Below the pieces are notes generated by a model. The model saw nothing but the letters and a program-made list of their open reading frames with translations. It searched no databases and was not told where the DNA came from. A stretch of 52,117 nt of DNA from Scytalidium lignicola (lineage: Eukaryota > Ascomycota > Leotiomycetes): contig NCSJ02000303.1 of NCBI GenBank assembly GCA_002812745.2, forward strand, positions 1-52,117. The letters are read 5' to 3'. Positions 42,810 to 52,117 of this stretch are shown one piece after another (the stretch's first letter is position 1; the number at the start of each line of letters is the position of its first letter). A program made the position numbers and the translations under genes.

Positions 42810-43873
42810 CTAACATACCTTATAATTATAGTGACTATAAAGCTTATATAGCTTGAAATGCAATATAATTATAGTAATTGTATAACAAATTGCGCACGAA
42901 AAGTGGAGCATATGGAGGGAACATGGAGATCCGACCTCCATATTCCATCTGCTTAACCAAATGCTTATGGAACTACCCATGCTCTATATTTTTCCTTCAG
43001 GGGTCCCCAATTCAGTTAGATACAGTGGAGAATATGGGGTGCAGAATATAGGGAGTGTTTGGTAACTTAGTGTCATATTGATGACGTGAGCAATATGGAG
43101 TGGGGAATAGGGAGCCTCCATATGATTGTTAAACAAGTCCTTAAAGAATACTCTGCCAATGTAGCTTCCTTGGCAGCTAGAAACGCTGACGGAGTCTGGT
43201 GAAATTACGTATGTACTCATTGGGTTTATTACAACACTTCAAAATCGCGTTTCTCTGTAACATCTTGAGGGAGGGACCGCTAAATGCCCTGCATATACGT
43301 CGTCCTCTCTTGTTGGAATATCTAGCCTCTACACCTACACGTATCCATCCGGGATTTTAACGAGTCAAAAAACTATTACGATTCCTAATTGGCCAAACTA
43401 CAGGTGACTTGTCATTAGGATCAAGAAGAGAAAGCCATGTTGCAACATTGTTTGAGACTACAGTGCAACTGAAGGTTCTCCTGACAGCAACGTTGCAGGG
43501 AATAGACCCTCTTTCAATATCGATTCAGTTCAAACTTAAAAATTTAATAGATAAATCAGATCGAAGCTTATCGGTGATCGGTGCCGATGGCCGGACGATA
43601 GGAAGTTAGGTGTCTTTGACCTCTCCACCGTTTTGTTTATCAGGAAGCTGTGCCGTATTTACCACATATCCAATCCGACTCCGACGACTGTAACCTTACC
43701 ATTTACAACAAAAGTGCACAAGTTGAAATTACCCCTCACTTTACCAAAACCCCGAGGCATCCCGCCTCGGCGCTCGCCAATGCTAAGTCCGCCTGTAGAT
43801 ATATAGTACGACACAGAAAGCCATTTTCCTAGGATAACTCTTAGGCCTCTTGTAGAAGTAGCAAAGTGAAGTG
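42810..43873. other. Intergenic with a MITE-like inverted repeat
   Basis: No gene. Between about 42905 and 43130 lie inverted CATATGGAGG (42909-42918) and CCTCCATATG (43115-43124) blocks, with further ATGG/CCAT-rich copies between. This is weakly MITE-like; no target duplication was found. The rest is the promoter side of the hydrolase gene. Confidence 0.35.
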
Positions 43874-45270
43874 ATGACTGCATTTGAAGATTTCTTGGCC
43901 AAAGCCACAGCCCCTGGCCCTGACCGGCTAATTCCCGGCTGTGTGGTTGTTGCGGCCAACCGAGATGGTATGTACTCGTACCTGAGCCTGCGTAAGGGAT
44001 AGGAGAGATTGACATGCGATTTGTTGACTTGATGTAATCCAAACGCTGACACCTGATACCTGATAGGCATTGTTTATTCGAACTCCTTTGGTACTCAATC
44101 AGTAGACCCTGGCTCACCACTCGTTGACACGCCCCTATCTCTTGACACAACCATGTGGATAGCATCATGTACAAAACTTGTCACAGCCATTGCTGTAATG
44201 CAGTGCGTAGAAAAAGGATTACTGAATCTAGACGATGATATTTCTACTGTATTGAATGAATGGAAAGAGCCGCAGATCTTAGTTGGCTTTGATGATGCCA
44301 CCGGTGAACCCATTTTAGAGAAGGCCAAGGAGAGAATCACACTGAAAATGCTGCTCACTCACCAGAGTGGTATGAGTTACGGTTTCACTAATTCTGCTTT
44401 GGAGAAGTATATCGAGTGGAAGAAGAAGATGGGGATGGGAGACTCTAGGCGCGTTGTAAGTACTGCGTGGACCCATCCGTCCGAGCAAGTCAAGCCAACT
44501 AATACGATACTGTGTAGCGAGATATGTGTTTCCTTCCTCTCATCTTCGAGCCTGCTACTTCTTGGTCTTACGGAGTAGGTATAGACTGGGCAGGCCAAAT
44601 GGTTGAACGCGTCAATAATAACCAAAGTCTCGGCTCGTATATGGAAGAGCATATATGGAAACCTCTTGGGATGAAGTCTACGACCTTTAGACTCAATGAA
44701 CGGTCAGATATTGTAGCTCGGCGTTCAGATATGACGATGCGAGAGCCCAAGGGGACTCTAATTCCAAGCCCAACGCGGTTCTTCCCGGAAGACACACCCG
44801 ATGATCAAGGTGGTGGTGGCTTATACTCATCTCCCGCAGATTATGTCAAAATTTTGATCGCTCTGTTAAAAAATGACGGCACCCTCTTGACGCCAGAAAG
44901 TATTGATACCCTTTTCACACCGTATCTGTCCGCGGCCGCTGCTGATGCGTTGAGAGGAGTCAGGTTCACACAAAATCAAGAGCTGGAAGCAGAGAAAGAC
45001 TCCTGGGCTATGGGCGGTGTGGTGGCACCAGTGGACGTAAATTACGCCCTGGGTGGGTTGATTGCAGAACGTGACGAAGAGGGTGGCAGAAGGGCAGGGA
45101 CCATGTCCTGGGGCGGGCTACCGAATTTGAGCTGGGTCATTGATCGTGTATCCGGAATTGCTTTCTTCTATGGTAGCCAATTATTGCCCGCAGGGGATAA
45201 AGCGAGCAAGGAGATACTTGGGCTCTTTGAAAAGGCAATTTATAGTAGAGAGATTAAAGCATTAAGTTGA
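43874..45270 (+). CDS. Serine beta-lactamase-like hydrolase / transesterase
   Basis: Exons 43874-43967, 44067-44455 and 44518-45270 give 411 residues; introns of 99 and 62 bp have GTATGT/GTAAGT donors and TAG acceptors and keep phase. The protein belongs to the class C beta-lactamase / penicillin-binding-protein superfamily: S-C-T-K (Ser about 65, Lys about 68) after MWIA is the nucleophile motif, the Tyr of WSYGVGID (about 178) is the likely general base, and IFEPATSWSY, YMEEHIWKPLGM and GGGGLYSS are typical of fungal members such as LovD-type acyltransferases and family VIII esterases. There is no signal peptide, so it is cytosolic. Expected reaction: hydrolysis or transfer of an acyl group through a Ser acyl-enzyme; substrate unknown. 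Divergent or neighbouring genes for an oxidoreductase and a transporter follow. Confidence 0.9.
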
Positions 45271-45595
45271 ATAAATCGAATTTGGGTTCATATAACTGTG
45301 CTTCTCACTAGATATTCTAGTCAATTCACCTATTAAATGCCACCCGTCTTCGAAAGATATAAAATGAAAGAAATCCCGTGATGCCAGAGCCACGATAGAG
45401 AGATTATGGCAAATTAAGATTATATGATCGCCATTCTAACCTTTATAAGTCCCATTAAATGCAATATCTAGATACATTTCGAACACTCTACATTGGAAAG
45501 TCAAATGCATTGTGTTCAAACCCCTCCAAACTGCAGAGCCACTCTCTTGAAGTGATATTAGGTATATTTTGAGCCAAATTTAAGTTTGTTAAAAT
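45271..45595. terminator. Convergent 3' region
   Basis: 325 bp between the convergent ends of the hydrolase (+) and the oxidoreductase (-). AT-rich with AATAAA-like AATAAAT near 45269, which could serve as a polyadenylation signal. No gene. Confidence 0.4.
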
Positions 45596-47288
45596 CTAAG
45601 ATAAGTATCCATTGCCATTCTTCGTCGTCCCATCTTCCAAATTTACTAATCTGCTTGCGATGTTCGCCTCCCACCATTCGTTCCAATCTACAACTCGCTT
45701 TGCTTTCCGTGATTCCTCTGCACAAAACACCATAGCATGGCTCCTGATTACCTCCTCGAGCGTGCACCCTATCACCTCTCTCTGTGCTCTTGCAACGGTC
45801 CATCCACGATTCTTTACTGCATCGATCCCGGCCAGAAATTGGGCGGCCAATCCGCTGTCCCCTCCTCCGTGACCGCCGCCGAGTTGAATTGGTGTGTAAG
45901 TCTTACTTTGGTTTGATGCAAAATCAAATACTCTGATAGTTGTACTATCAGCTTCAATCTCTCCTCTGGAGCCATAAATCCGGCTACGCCTCTCGCATGT
46001 TTTTTCTGTCCATGCAACCATGTGGAAGATTGCAGTCTTTGCACTCCGGCCTTTCAGGGCTTCTTCACGATCGGGGATTGCATCTGAGAGTGGCAAAGGA
46101 TTGTCGTCCCACGTGATTGTAACAACTTGTTCGTCATTAACATCATTTGAGGCCTCGTAAACACAGCGTCCAAACCAGGGGCGAGAGTCGATCTTGGCAG
46201 CAGGCGTGATATCCACATCGTAGTCCTCTGTAAGACGTTCAAGGAGCATGCGTTGTGCACCCGTCAGGTCGTTGTTGCTTAAACAGTCTTCCATCTCAGG
46301 TGCAACAAGTAACGCAGCCCAGCGACTGCCGCCGTCGTTCTGCACAAGGCCCTTGTCATGGTACAGCCTCTTTGCAGAGTACTGACAAGTACGTTCTGCA
46401 GGGCAAGAGACGCAATTTGTAGCTGATCCGGCAAGGATTGGTTTACGGGATTTCTTAAAGTACTTCACAGAGCCTGCGGATGTTACGCTGGAAGGGATGT
46501 GAGGCGGTCGCTCTGATGTCCGTCGGGGTGAAGAGAGTATCCAAAGGATAAAATCCATGTCGTGACATGATTTAGTCAATAAGGAAGGAGCAGTGGAAGA
46601 CTCTTTGCGCCAGTTACCCCTAAATTGTAAGTCTGGGACGAAGCTGAGGCTACGGTGTGACATACCTGACGTAACTATGGCTAAAATGCTCCCATCCAAC
46701 AGGTTCTGTGTGCTCCATTGACATCACTTCACCTATAGCTCGATCGTCGACTACGAGCTTTCGTAGTGTTGTGTTGAAGGGACTATATCTTAGCACATGC
46801 CCAATTGTAAAAAGTGATGGGTCTCCTTTTGCGTGAAGTAGCGATGCGTAGATAGAGATACAATCGTCCAGGGTCGTTGCAAGTGGCTTCTCACTCATGA
46901 TATGCAACTTCAGAGGTGCCAATGCTATAATGATTTCTTTGTGTTGGTTGTCCAGGGTACACACAAAGACGCCATCAACTCCCAAAGGTACTGCTTCTCC
47001 ATTCGCTGCCATCTCACGCCGCTGAAGTTCCCATTCGATGAATTCTTTCCAACCGTCGAATTCTTGCCCTTCTTCTGGCTTTTCCTTTCCCCATATATAA
47101 GTCTTGCCGAACAACTGTCGTTTGAACTTGTGAGGTTCAGCAACTGCTGCTATTATGCCATCACCGGACTTGTGAATAGCTCGAGAGTAGGCATTTCCCC
47201 GAGAACCCGCTCCAATAATGATGACTCTAGGCAGTGAAGTGCTCATCGTCGCAGAATACATTCTAGGCTTGCTGAAGCTGAAGCTCAA
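45596..47288 (-). CDS. Gfo/Idh/MocA-family NAD(P)-dependent oxidoreductase
   Basis: Exons 47288-46666 and 46619-45596 give about 548 residues; the 46-bp intron (GTATGT...TTTAG) joins SHSYVR to GNWRKE in phase, both part of one conserved segment. The N-terminal Rossmann fold has VIIIGAGSRG (about residues 22-31), and the catalytic-type EKPLA follows at about 132-136, as in glucose-fructose oxidoreductase/inositol dehydrogenase relatives. GHVLRYSPF and KSCHDMDFI carry further family positions, His-Asp included. A Cys cluster (CVSCPAERTCQYSAK) may bind a metal and is shared by a subset of this family in fungi and bacteria. GGGHGGGD near the C-terminus is also typical. Expected role: oxidation or reduction of a sugar- or polyol-like substrate in the cytosol; the exact substrate is unknown. 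A later ATG at 47246 (MSTSLPRV) is an alternative start. Confidence 0.9.
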
Positions 47289-48804
47289 TAAAAGCGGGAG
47301 TAGCTGAGAGACTTTATACTACTCGTGCAAATTCGAGTAGGAGGTTAATTATTATGGCAGATGGTTGGAATTCTACGATNAAAAAACAAAACGGAGGCAA
47401 TAATATTTCAAAGAGATGGACATGTCGACTAGTTGGATGCCAGTTCCGCATGATAAGTTGTGCTTATCTCGGACGACGTGACTCGATAATTCCGGTATTG
47501 AGACAGCCGCGATTCGTAAGGGACTTCAGAGGGCCGGACAGCTGGAATTCTTTATAGTTGATGTAACGTATCATAAAAGGTCCTAGCGGTAGAGTTATGA
47601 AAGGGCATTTTCTCTCATCCTGGGGTACCATTCTCGGCCCAGCGCCCCGACAACGCCCTCGGAGCAGAAAGATACCGGTGGTGTGACTTCGCCCGCCAAA
47701 GCTACTTACCGCTATTAACAGGTCTATGCCTATTTTATGTTTACTAGTAATCCATAGTATATAGCTAGTTACTCTCGCGATTTTTAGAATGCAGCTTTAG
47801 CTCGGCTCCCAGATTTGAAAGTTAAGTGGCGGGATCAATAGAGTCAAAGGTTTAACCTCCACTTTTTCCTCAATATTTGAGTCTGGCGGTTATCGGCTAA
47901 CTACCCCAACCGACCCCCGAGGTTGATTTCAAAGTTCTCACTGGTGTCACTCTAAAACGCCACAGTTTGTACCCCAGTCTATAGTTATAGTGAGGTGCAG
48001 AGCATTATAGTAGGTGTGATGCCTGAAGTGCGCTATATTTATAGTGCATTACAGGGTATGTAGAGCCCGAATGTCATCCGGTTACAGGGAATTTACAGCA
48101 TATGGCCATTTAAAGAAATCTAGGCTGATGTGGCGCTTTTAGCGTGAGCAAGAACTTTTGCAACCGACGTTCGTACTGTTTATATGTCCAAGTAGCTATT
48201 GATAAGTTCGTACAAGCACTCTTTCTTGGAGACAAGCCCCCGTGGTGTCTTGTTCAGGAGCAGCTATACTGCTCTGACGCGAGGCCCCCCTAAAGTGACC
48301 GGTCTCACTCATGCATCAACGACGTCTTTTCTTAAATTTAGAATTACAGGGTAGAAGACCGAATAGAACTTCACCCAATTCCTCTTTCTGCTGCTGATGC
48401 TCGTGTTGGATGTCTCAGTGGAAGCGACAATGATCCCACTTTCCAGTTGCCCATAGCGTAGATAACAACTGAACAGTGCAGTAGCCACTGGCATTTCGGG
48501 AGCGGGGACCGAGGCCGTAAATGAATTTTGAACCTTCCTTCCCCATCCTCCTAATAAGAGACCATCTCTTTTGCTGTTACATTGCCTAATGCAGCGTGGA
48601 GGCGCGGGCGCCATTGGCGTATGATTCCTCTCCTGTGTGCCTTTACATCCGACCTAGCCCTGATTACTGCTATTTCTCCCGGACTTCAATTTTGATATTG
48701 ACTCTACATTTATTCTAGATATCCATGCTTTGAGGGAGTCTATATAAGCTGATGTCCAATCCAATTCAGACTCTCCAGACTACTCGGCATACACAACATT
48801 CGCC
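47289..48804. other. Divergent intergenic region of 1.5 kb
   Basis: Promoters of the oxidoreductase (-) and transporter (+) must lie here. Open stretches at 47354-47557 (+) and 48309-48614 (-) have no recognisable content. A single N follows GAT before an A run at 47380. No other feature than the TATA box below. Confidence 0.4.
48741..48748 (+). promoter_or_regulatory. TATA box of the transporter gene
   Basis: TATATAAG lies 57-64 bases before the ATG at 48805, followed by CCAAT at about 48756 and a CT-rich leader (ACTCTCCAGACTACTC). This is a compact, ordinary arrangement for a fungal gene and supports the chosen start. Confidence 0.55.
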
Positions 48805-50590
48805 ATGGCTTCTATCGAGGAACACGTACCAGACCACCAGGTCGAGTCCAGGGACGCCTACTTCCTTGGAATCAAATTCAAGAATGTGCGTACTCCTATG
48901 GTCCAAGTAGCTATTGTGGGTCTCACAGCATTCATGACCGTGTAAGTAGAGAACCGAATTAGTGTTGGTCCTCTTTGTGCTGATCACGATCAAAGTGGAA
49001 TGTCTATCGCCCTTGGTGGAGCTGGAGGCGGAGGACTTCTTGATACTACGCAGAGTGATGCAGCTGGGACCGCAGTCGCCGCAAGTAAGTAAGCTGGAAA
49101 CCTGGTGTTATGTTCTCTACTAACAGAAACCACAGCTTTTGCCGCTGTGTCCTTCTTCGCCGGTACCATCTACAACCGCGTAGGTGTCCGTATCTGCCTC
49201 ATGTTCGGCGGCTTTGGCTACGCTGTTGTCGTGGCCGCCTTTTTGTGCACTGCACATATTCTGAATCGGGCAACTCCATTCGTCATCATCGCCGGAATCA
49301 TGGAGGGTTTCTCTGCATCTCTTGTAGGCAGGAGAATTCTTTGGGAAATAGGCCGAAATGCTAATTTTCCAACGTTTAGCTTTGGGCAGCTCAAGGAGCT
49401 GTTTGTATGTCATACCCCATGGAAGCCGATAAAGGCAAAGCTTTTGCTCTTTTCTGGACACTCTTTCAGCTTGGTTCAGTCATAGGTTCCATCATTACCC
49501 TCTGTCTTGAATGGACTCCAAAGGCTGTTAACACGTCTGACACTACTGTAAGTTCCCCTTCTCAAGCGAAAATTATATTAATCTTTAATCCGACATAGTA
49601 TGCGGTGTTTATCATAATAATAGTTATTGGATGTTTTGTACCTTTGCTTCTCTCGCCTTCCAACAAAGTTATCCGCAAAGATGGTACTCATGTCGTCGTT
49701 CCTGCGATGCCAACCTGGAAGTAAATCTTATTCATTCGCTAATAGACAAGTTTTCATTTTTACTGACTAAATCAGGTCCGAGATCATGGGCATGCTTAGA
49801 ATCCTTTGGGAGGACAAGTGGATCATAACGATATTTCCGTTTTTCTTCTCCTCCAATTATTTCTACACTTATCAGGGGAACGACTATAACGCTGGGAACT
49901 TCACACTCCGTACACGCTACTTCAATGCTCTCTGGGGAAATCTGTTCAACATGGCTGGCGCATGGATTATGGGAGTAGCGCTTGACTTTAAGCCAAAAAG
50001 ATTCAGCCGCAAAGTCCGAGCCCGTGTCGGTCTCATCTTTATTTTCATATATACTATACTTATCTGGGGTCTTGGCTGGACGGTTGTTAAAAATATGAGT
50101 CGGACCAACGTAATCACCCCTCTAGTTGATCTGTATGTTTACTCTACACACCCACGGTTCTGCCTCTCTATTAACACTCAGGAATAGGGACCAAGGAGCC
50201 AGATATGCCCGATATCTTATGCTCTATGTTTTTTGGTGCTTTTATGACGGCATGTATCAGGCCTACGCCTATTGGTTAATGGGAAGTCTCTCCAACAACT
50301 CGCAGCGCCTGTCCCACTATGCAGGATGGTACAAGTCATTTCAGCAGGCTGGGGCAGCAATCGCGTATCGGTTGGATGGTTTGCGGACTTCGTATTACAA
50401 GATGTATATTAGCACCTGGATGATCCTTGTTTTTGGGGTCCTTTCTACAACCTGGGTATCTTTCACCAAGGTCCAGAATCACACTGATGATGAACCTATA
50501 GTTATGGGTGAAGACAAGCTGGGTAAAGAAGAAACTATTGTCCAGGTGGAGGAAATACCAAAGGTTGCAGATGAGGTTAGGGCGGTTTAG
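48805..50590 (+). CDS. UNC93-like (DUF895) multi-pass transporter
   Basis: Seven exons: 48805-48941, 48996-49084, 49136-49323, 49380-49547, 49599-49720, 49776-50132, 50182-50590, giving 489 residues. All six introns are 49-56 bp, with GTAAGT/GTATGT-type donors and YAG acceptors, and every phase agrees; the third has the weaker donor GTAGGC. The product is a fungal MFS-like membrane protein of the UNC93/DUF895 family: GLTAFMTVGM, FFAGTIYNRVG, FGGFGYAV, LWAAQGAVCMSYP, RILWEDKW, LVDLNRDQGARYARYLMLYVFWCFYDGMYQAYAYW are segments typical of it. About eleven membrane helices can be counted. Such proteins sit in the plasma or organelle membrane; substrates are mostly unknown. The tail is acidic and cytosolic. 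Together with the hydrolase and oxidoreductase it could import or export a shared metabolite. Confidence 0.9.
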
Positions 50591-51006
50591 TTACGAGAGC
50601 ATAGTGCTAGTTTAGGTGAAGTTTGAGTGGTTGGGAAAGACTGAGTTGAGACAAAATAGTGCAGCCCTGGTAGAAAGTACATATTATAACACCGTGCCTA
50701 ACTTCTTCATAATGTGGCCTGCCCTATCAATGATGTGTGTGTGTTTAGGGGTTCTTAGTTTAATTATGTTAACTCACTCAACAAACACCGAAGCAACTAA
50801 TTACACATTACACCACTTCAAACATCTCAGTTGGTGGTGTCGAGTGCTTGAATGTTGAACAATCTTGTATACTTGAGCGTTATATTGTTAATCTTGGTCC
50901 GTCCAATAGCCCTCCTAAGGGTCCCGCGCTCCTTCCTTAAAGTTGTGTCGCTGTAAGTGGGAGAATATCTAGTCATTCTTAAAAGAGATTTACAGTATCT
51001 GCCACA
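50591..51006. other. 3' flank, no gene seen
   Basis: The open frame 50616-50858 (+) lacks motifs. It ends at the retroelement relic. Confidence 0.4.
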
Positions 51007-51252
51007 TCAAATCAATCGCTGGAAGCAAAGCTGGAGAGCAGAGATCGTTTGTTCCGTAATGGACTCTCCCAATTTCATCGGGAGGTATCCGGATTCGAGG
51101 CTTTTGTTGTAGATCCACATGAGATCATCGATAGCAGTGGGCAGAGTATGTTTAATGATCTCGTTAGGGGTCTCATCTGGCCCTGCTGCCTTTTTGGTTT
51201 TTAAATGTCGGACGGTGTTAATGATGATCTCGGACTTCGTGATAAGTGGCAA
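51007..51252 (-). pseudogene. LINE (Tad-like) reverse transcriptase fragment
   Basis: The frame reads ITKSEI-xx-TVRHLKTKKAAGPDETPNEIIKH, then DDLMWIYNKSLESGYLP, which is the KAxGPDxIxNE motif region at the start of the reverse transcriptase domain of non-LTR elements. Such enzymes copy element RNA at the target site. Only about 80 residues are left; the catalytic FADD region is not reached before the frame degrades, and upstream sequence (to about 51310) shows further coding traces in a shifted frame. It is a dead, 5'- and 3'-truncated copy. Confidence 0.75.
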
Positions 51253-51310
51253 GTCGATTGATTGTCTGGAAGGTCTGCTTGTGGCGGAGGAAGATGGAAG
51301 TTGGCGCTGA

Positions 51311-52117
51311 AGTCCTCTACTTTTCCCTCTGGAGTATAGACAATTGCTCTATCTCCAAGCCGGAGTTCGTTCTGTTGGGGTTCTCGTGTTCTACCTCTCT
51401 TCAGAGTGTGCCGATTTCACCGCAAGTTTCGGCCAGTCATTGTCTCCATTGGTTTCGTTTTGACTAGCGGAGACGACGTTTGACGGCTTGGTTAATTGGC
51501 GAAAGCAGTGTTATGTGGGGGAGTGCATTGCATTTAATACTCATTTCTAGCCTCACGTCTAGCCTTGCACGCACGTCTTGATAGTTCTCGAGTTCGTTGT
51601 GGGTAGAAGCTTGGAAGTGATTTCTTCAGAGGTTGCGCTATTGGTGTGAAATAGGCGATCGGTGCTCTGCTATAATGGCTGCTCTGTTGTGATTGCTGTT
51701 GAAGGTTTCTTGATAATTTTGTCGACCTGAGAGTAAATGCCCCTCAGATACCGTAGACCACCGTCCAAGGACAGAAAATATGGTCATTTGGAAGCCCTTC
51801 TAGAAATGGTCAACGTTGTCACTGGGTTCTAGATCAACTCACTGACTCTTTAAATCAAAAGCACATCGAAGCGAAAGTGAGTTGTGTGCAAAATTAACAG
51901 AGATATATTTGAACAATATAAATAGGGGATAACTAAATCGCCGCCAGCTTTAGCTAAATCGCCGCCAACTACCGGTATCGGTCACGCCCGGACCACCACT
52001 TCCCATAGTAATTTGTTAGTAATCTCATAATCCTTTAATGTGACGAATCAAATCAATTCAAAGTTAACTACGGTAATATTTCAATACAATCTTGGGTCTC
52101 TTGAACTACGTCCCAGG
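51311..52117. other. Window end, no gene seen
   Basis: No recognisable coding content; may continue the degraded LINE on the left. The duplicated phrase TAAATCGCCGCCA (about 51926 and 51955) is a short direct repeat. Nothing else is seen. Confidence 0.35.

Noticed and set aside
43659..44174. 171-codon - strand frame opposite the hydrolase start
   Set aside because: Lies opposite exons whose splicing and conserved motifs are clear on the + strand.
48309..48614. 101-codon - strand frame in the transporter promoter region
   Set aside because: Low similarity to any family I know, no intron signals and unusual composition; could be real but cannot be supported.
1..52117. CRISPR arrays, rRNA genes, bacterial operons
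   Set aside because: No regularly spaced repeats or rRNA core sequences were seen, and the gene structure is eukaryotic.

Overview
The window reads as nuclear DNA of a filamentous ascomycete (Pezizomycotina). The evidence is short introns (about 46-140 bp) with GTAAGT/GTATGT donors, CTAAC/CTGAC branch sites and YAG acceptors; fungus-specific families (HET domain, UNC93-like transporter, Gfo/Idh enzyme with a Cys cluster, F-box/LRR protein); and an AT-saturated tract that looks like repeat-induced point mutation (RIP). Class is not decidable from the sequence alone. All seven single Ns sit beside A/T homopolymers, so small indels in homopolymers should be treated with caution.

Layout. 1-7.5 kb: an AT isochore with a decayed LTR retrotransposon (two direct LTRs, 1215-1572 and 5087-5442) and two short, undecayed TG...CA elements with perfect 5-bp target duplications (6069-6172, 6674-6940). 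8.6-10.5 kb: F-box/LRR gene with an acidic minisatellite. 12-20.8 kb: the most unusual block: an intronless 1262-aa protein joining a stonustoxin-like (SNTX/MACPF-type) N-terminus to a zinc ribbon, a GTPase domain and a second Cys/His cluster; a UBA-ankyrin-ClpB-type AAA+ protein; and a divergently transcribed coiled-coil protein. 21.6-29.3 kb: a small membrane protein, a large multi-pass membrane protein, a beta-carbonic anhydrase pseudogene and an aldo-keto reductase. 29.8-34.2 kb: an AT-hook/bZIP regulator and a HET-domain protein. 34.5-35.3 kb: dead Tc1/mariner transposase. 36-39 kb: a NIF3-like small protein and an unknown coiled-coil protein. 39-41.7 kb: degenerate and small secreted-protein genes. 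43.9-50.6 kb: a serine beta-lactamase-like hydrolase, a Gfo/Idh/MocA oxidoreductase and an UNC93-like transporter. 51 kb: LINE reverse-transcriptase relic.

How the genes may work together. The 12-20.8 kb block plus the HET gene suggests an intracellular recognition/cell-death repertoire, but this is inference from domain types. The hydrolase-oxidoreductase-transporter trio would fit uptake and processing of a small metabolite. The remaining genes look independent. Small-secreted-protein candidates, pseudogenes and transposon relics together mark an accessory, fast-evolving region.
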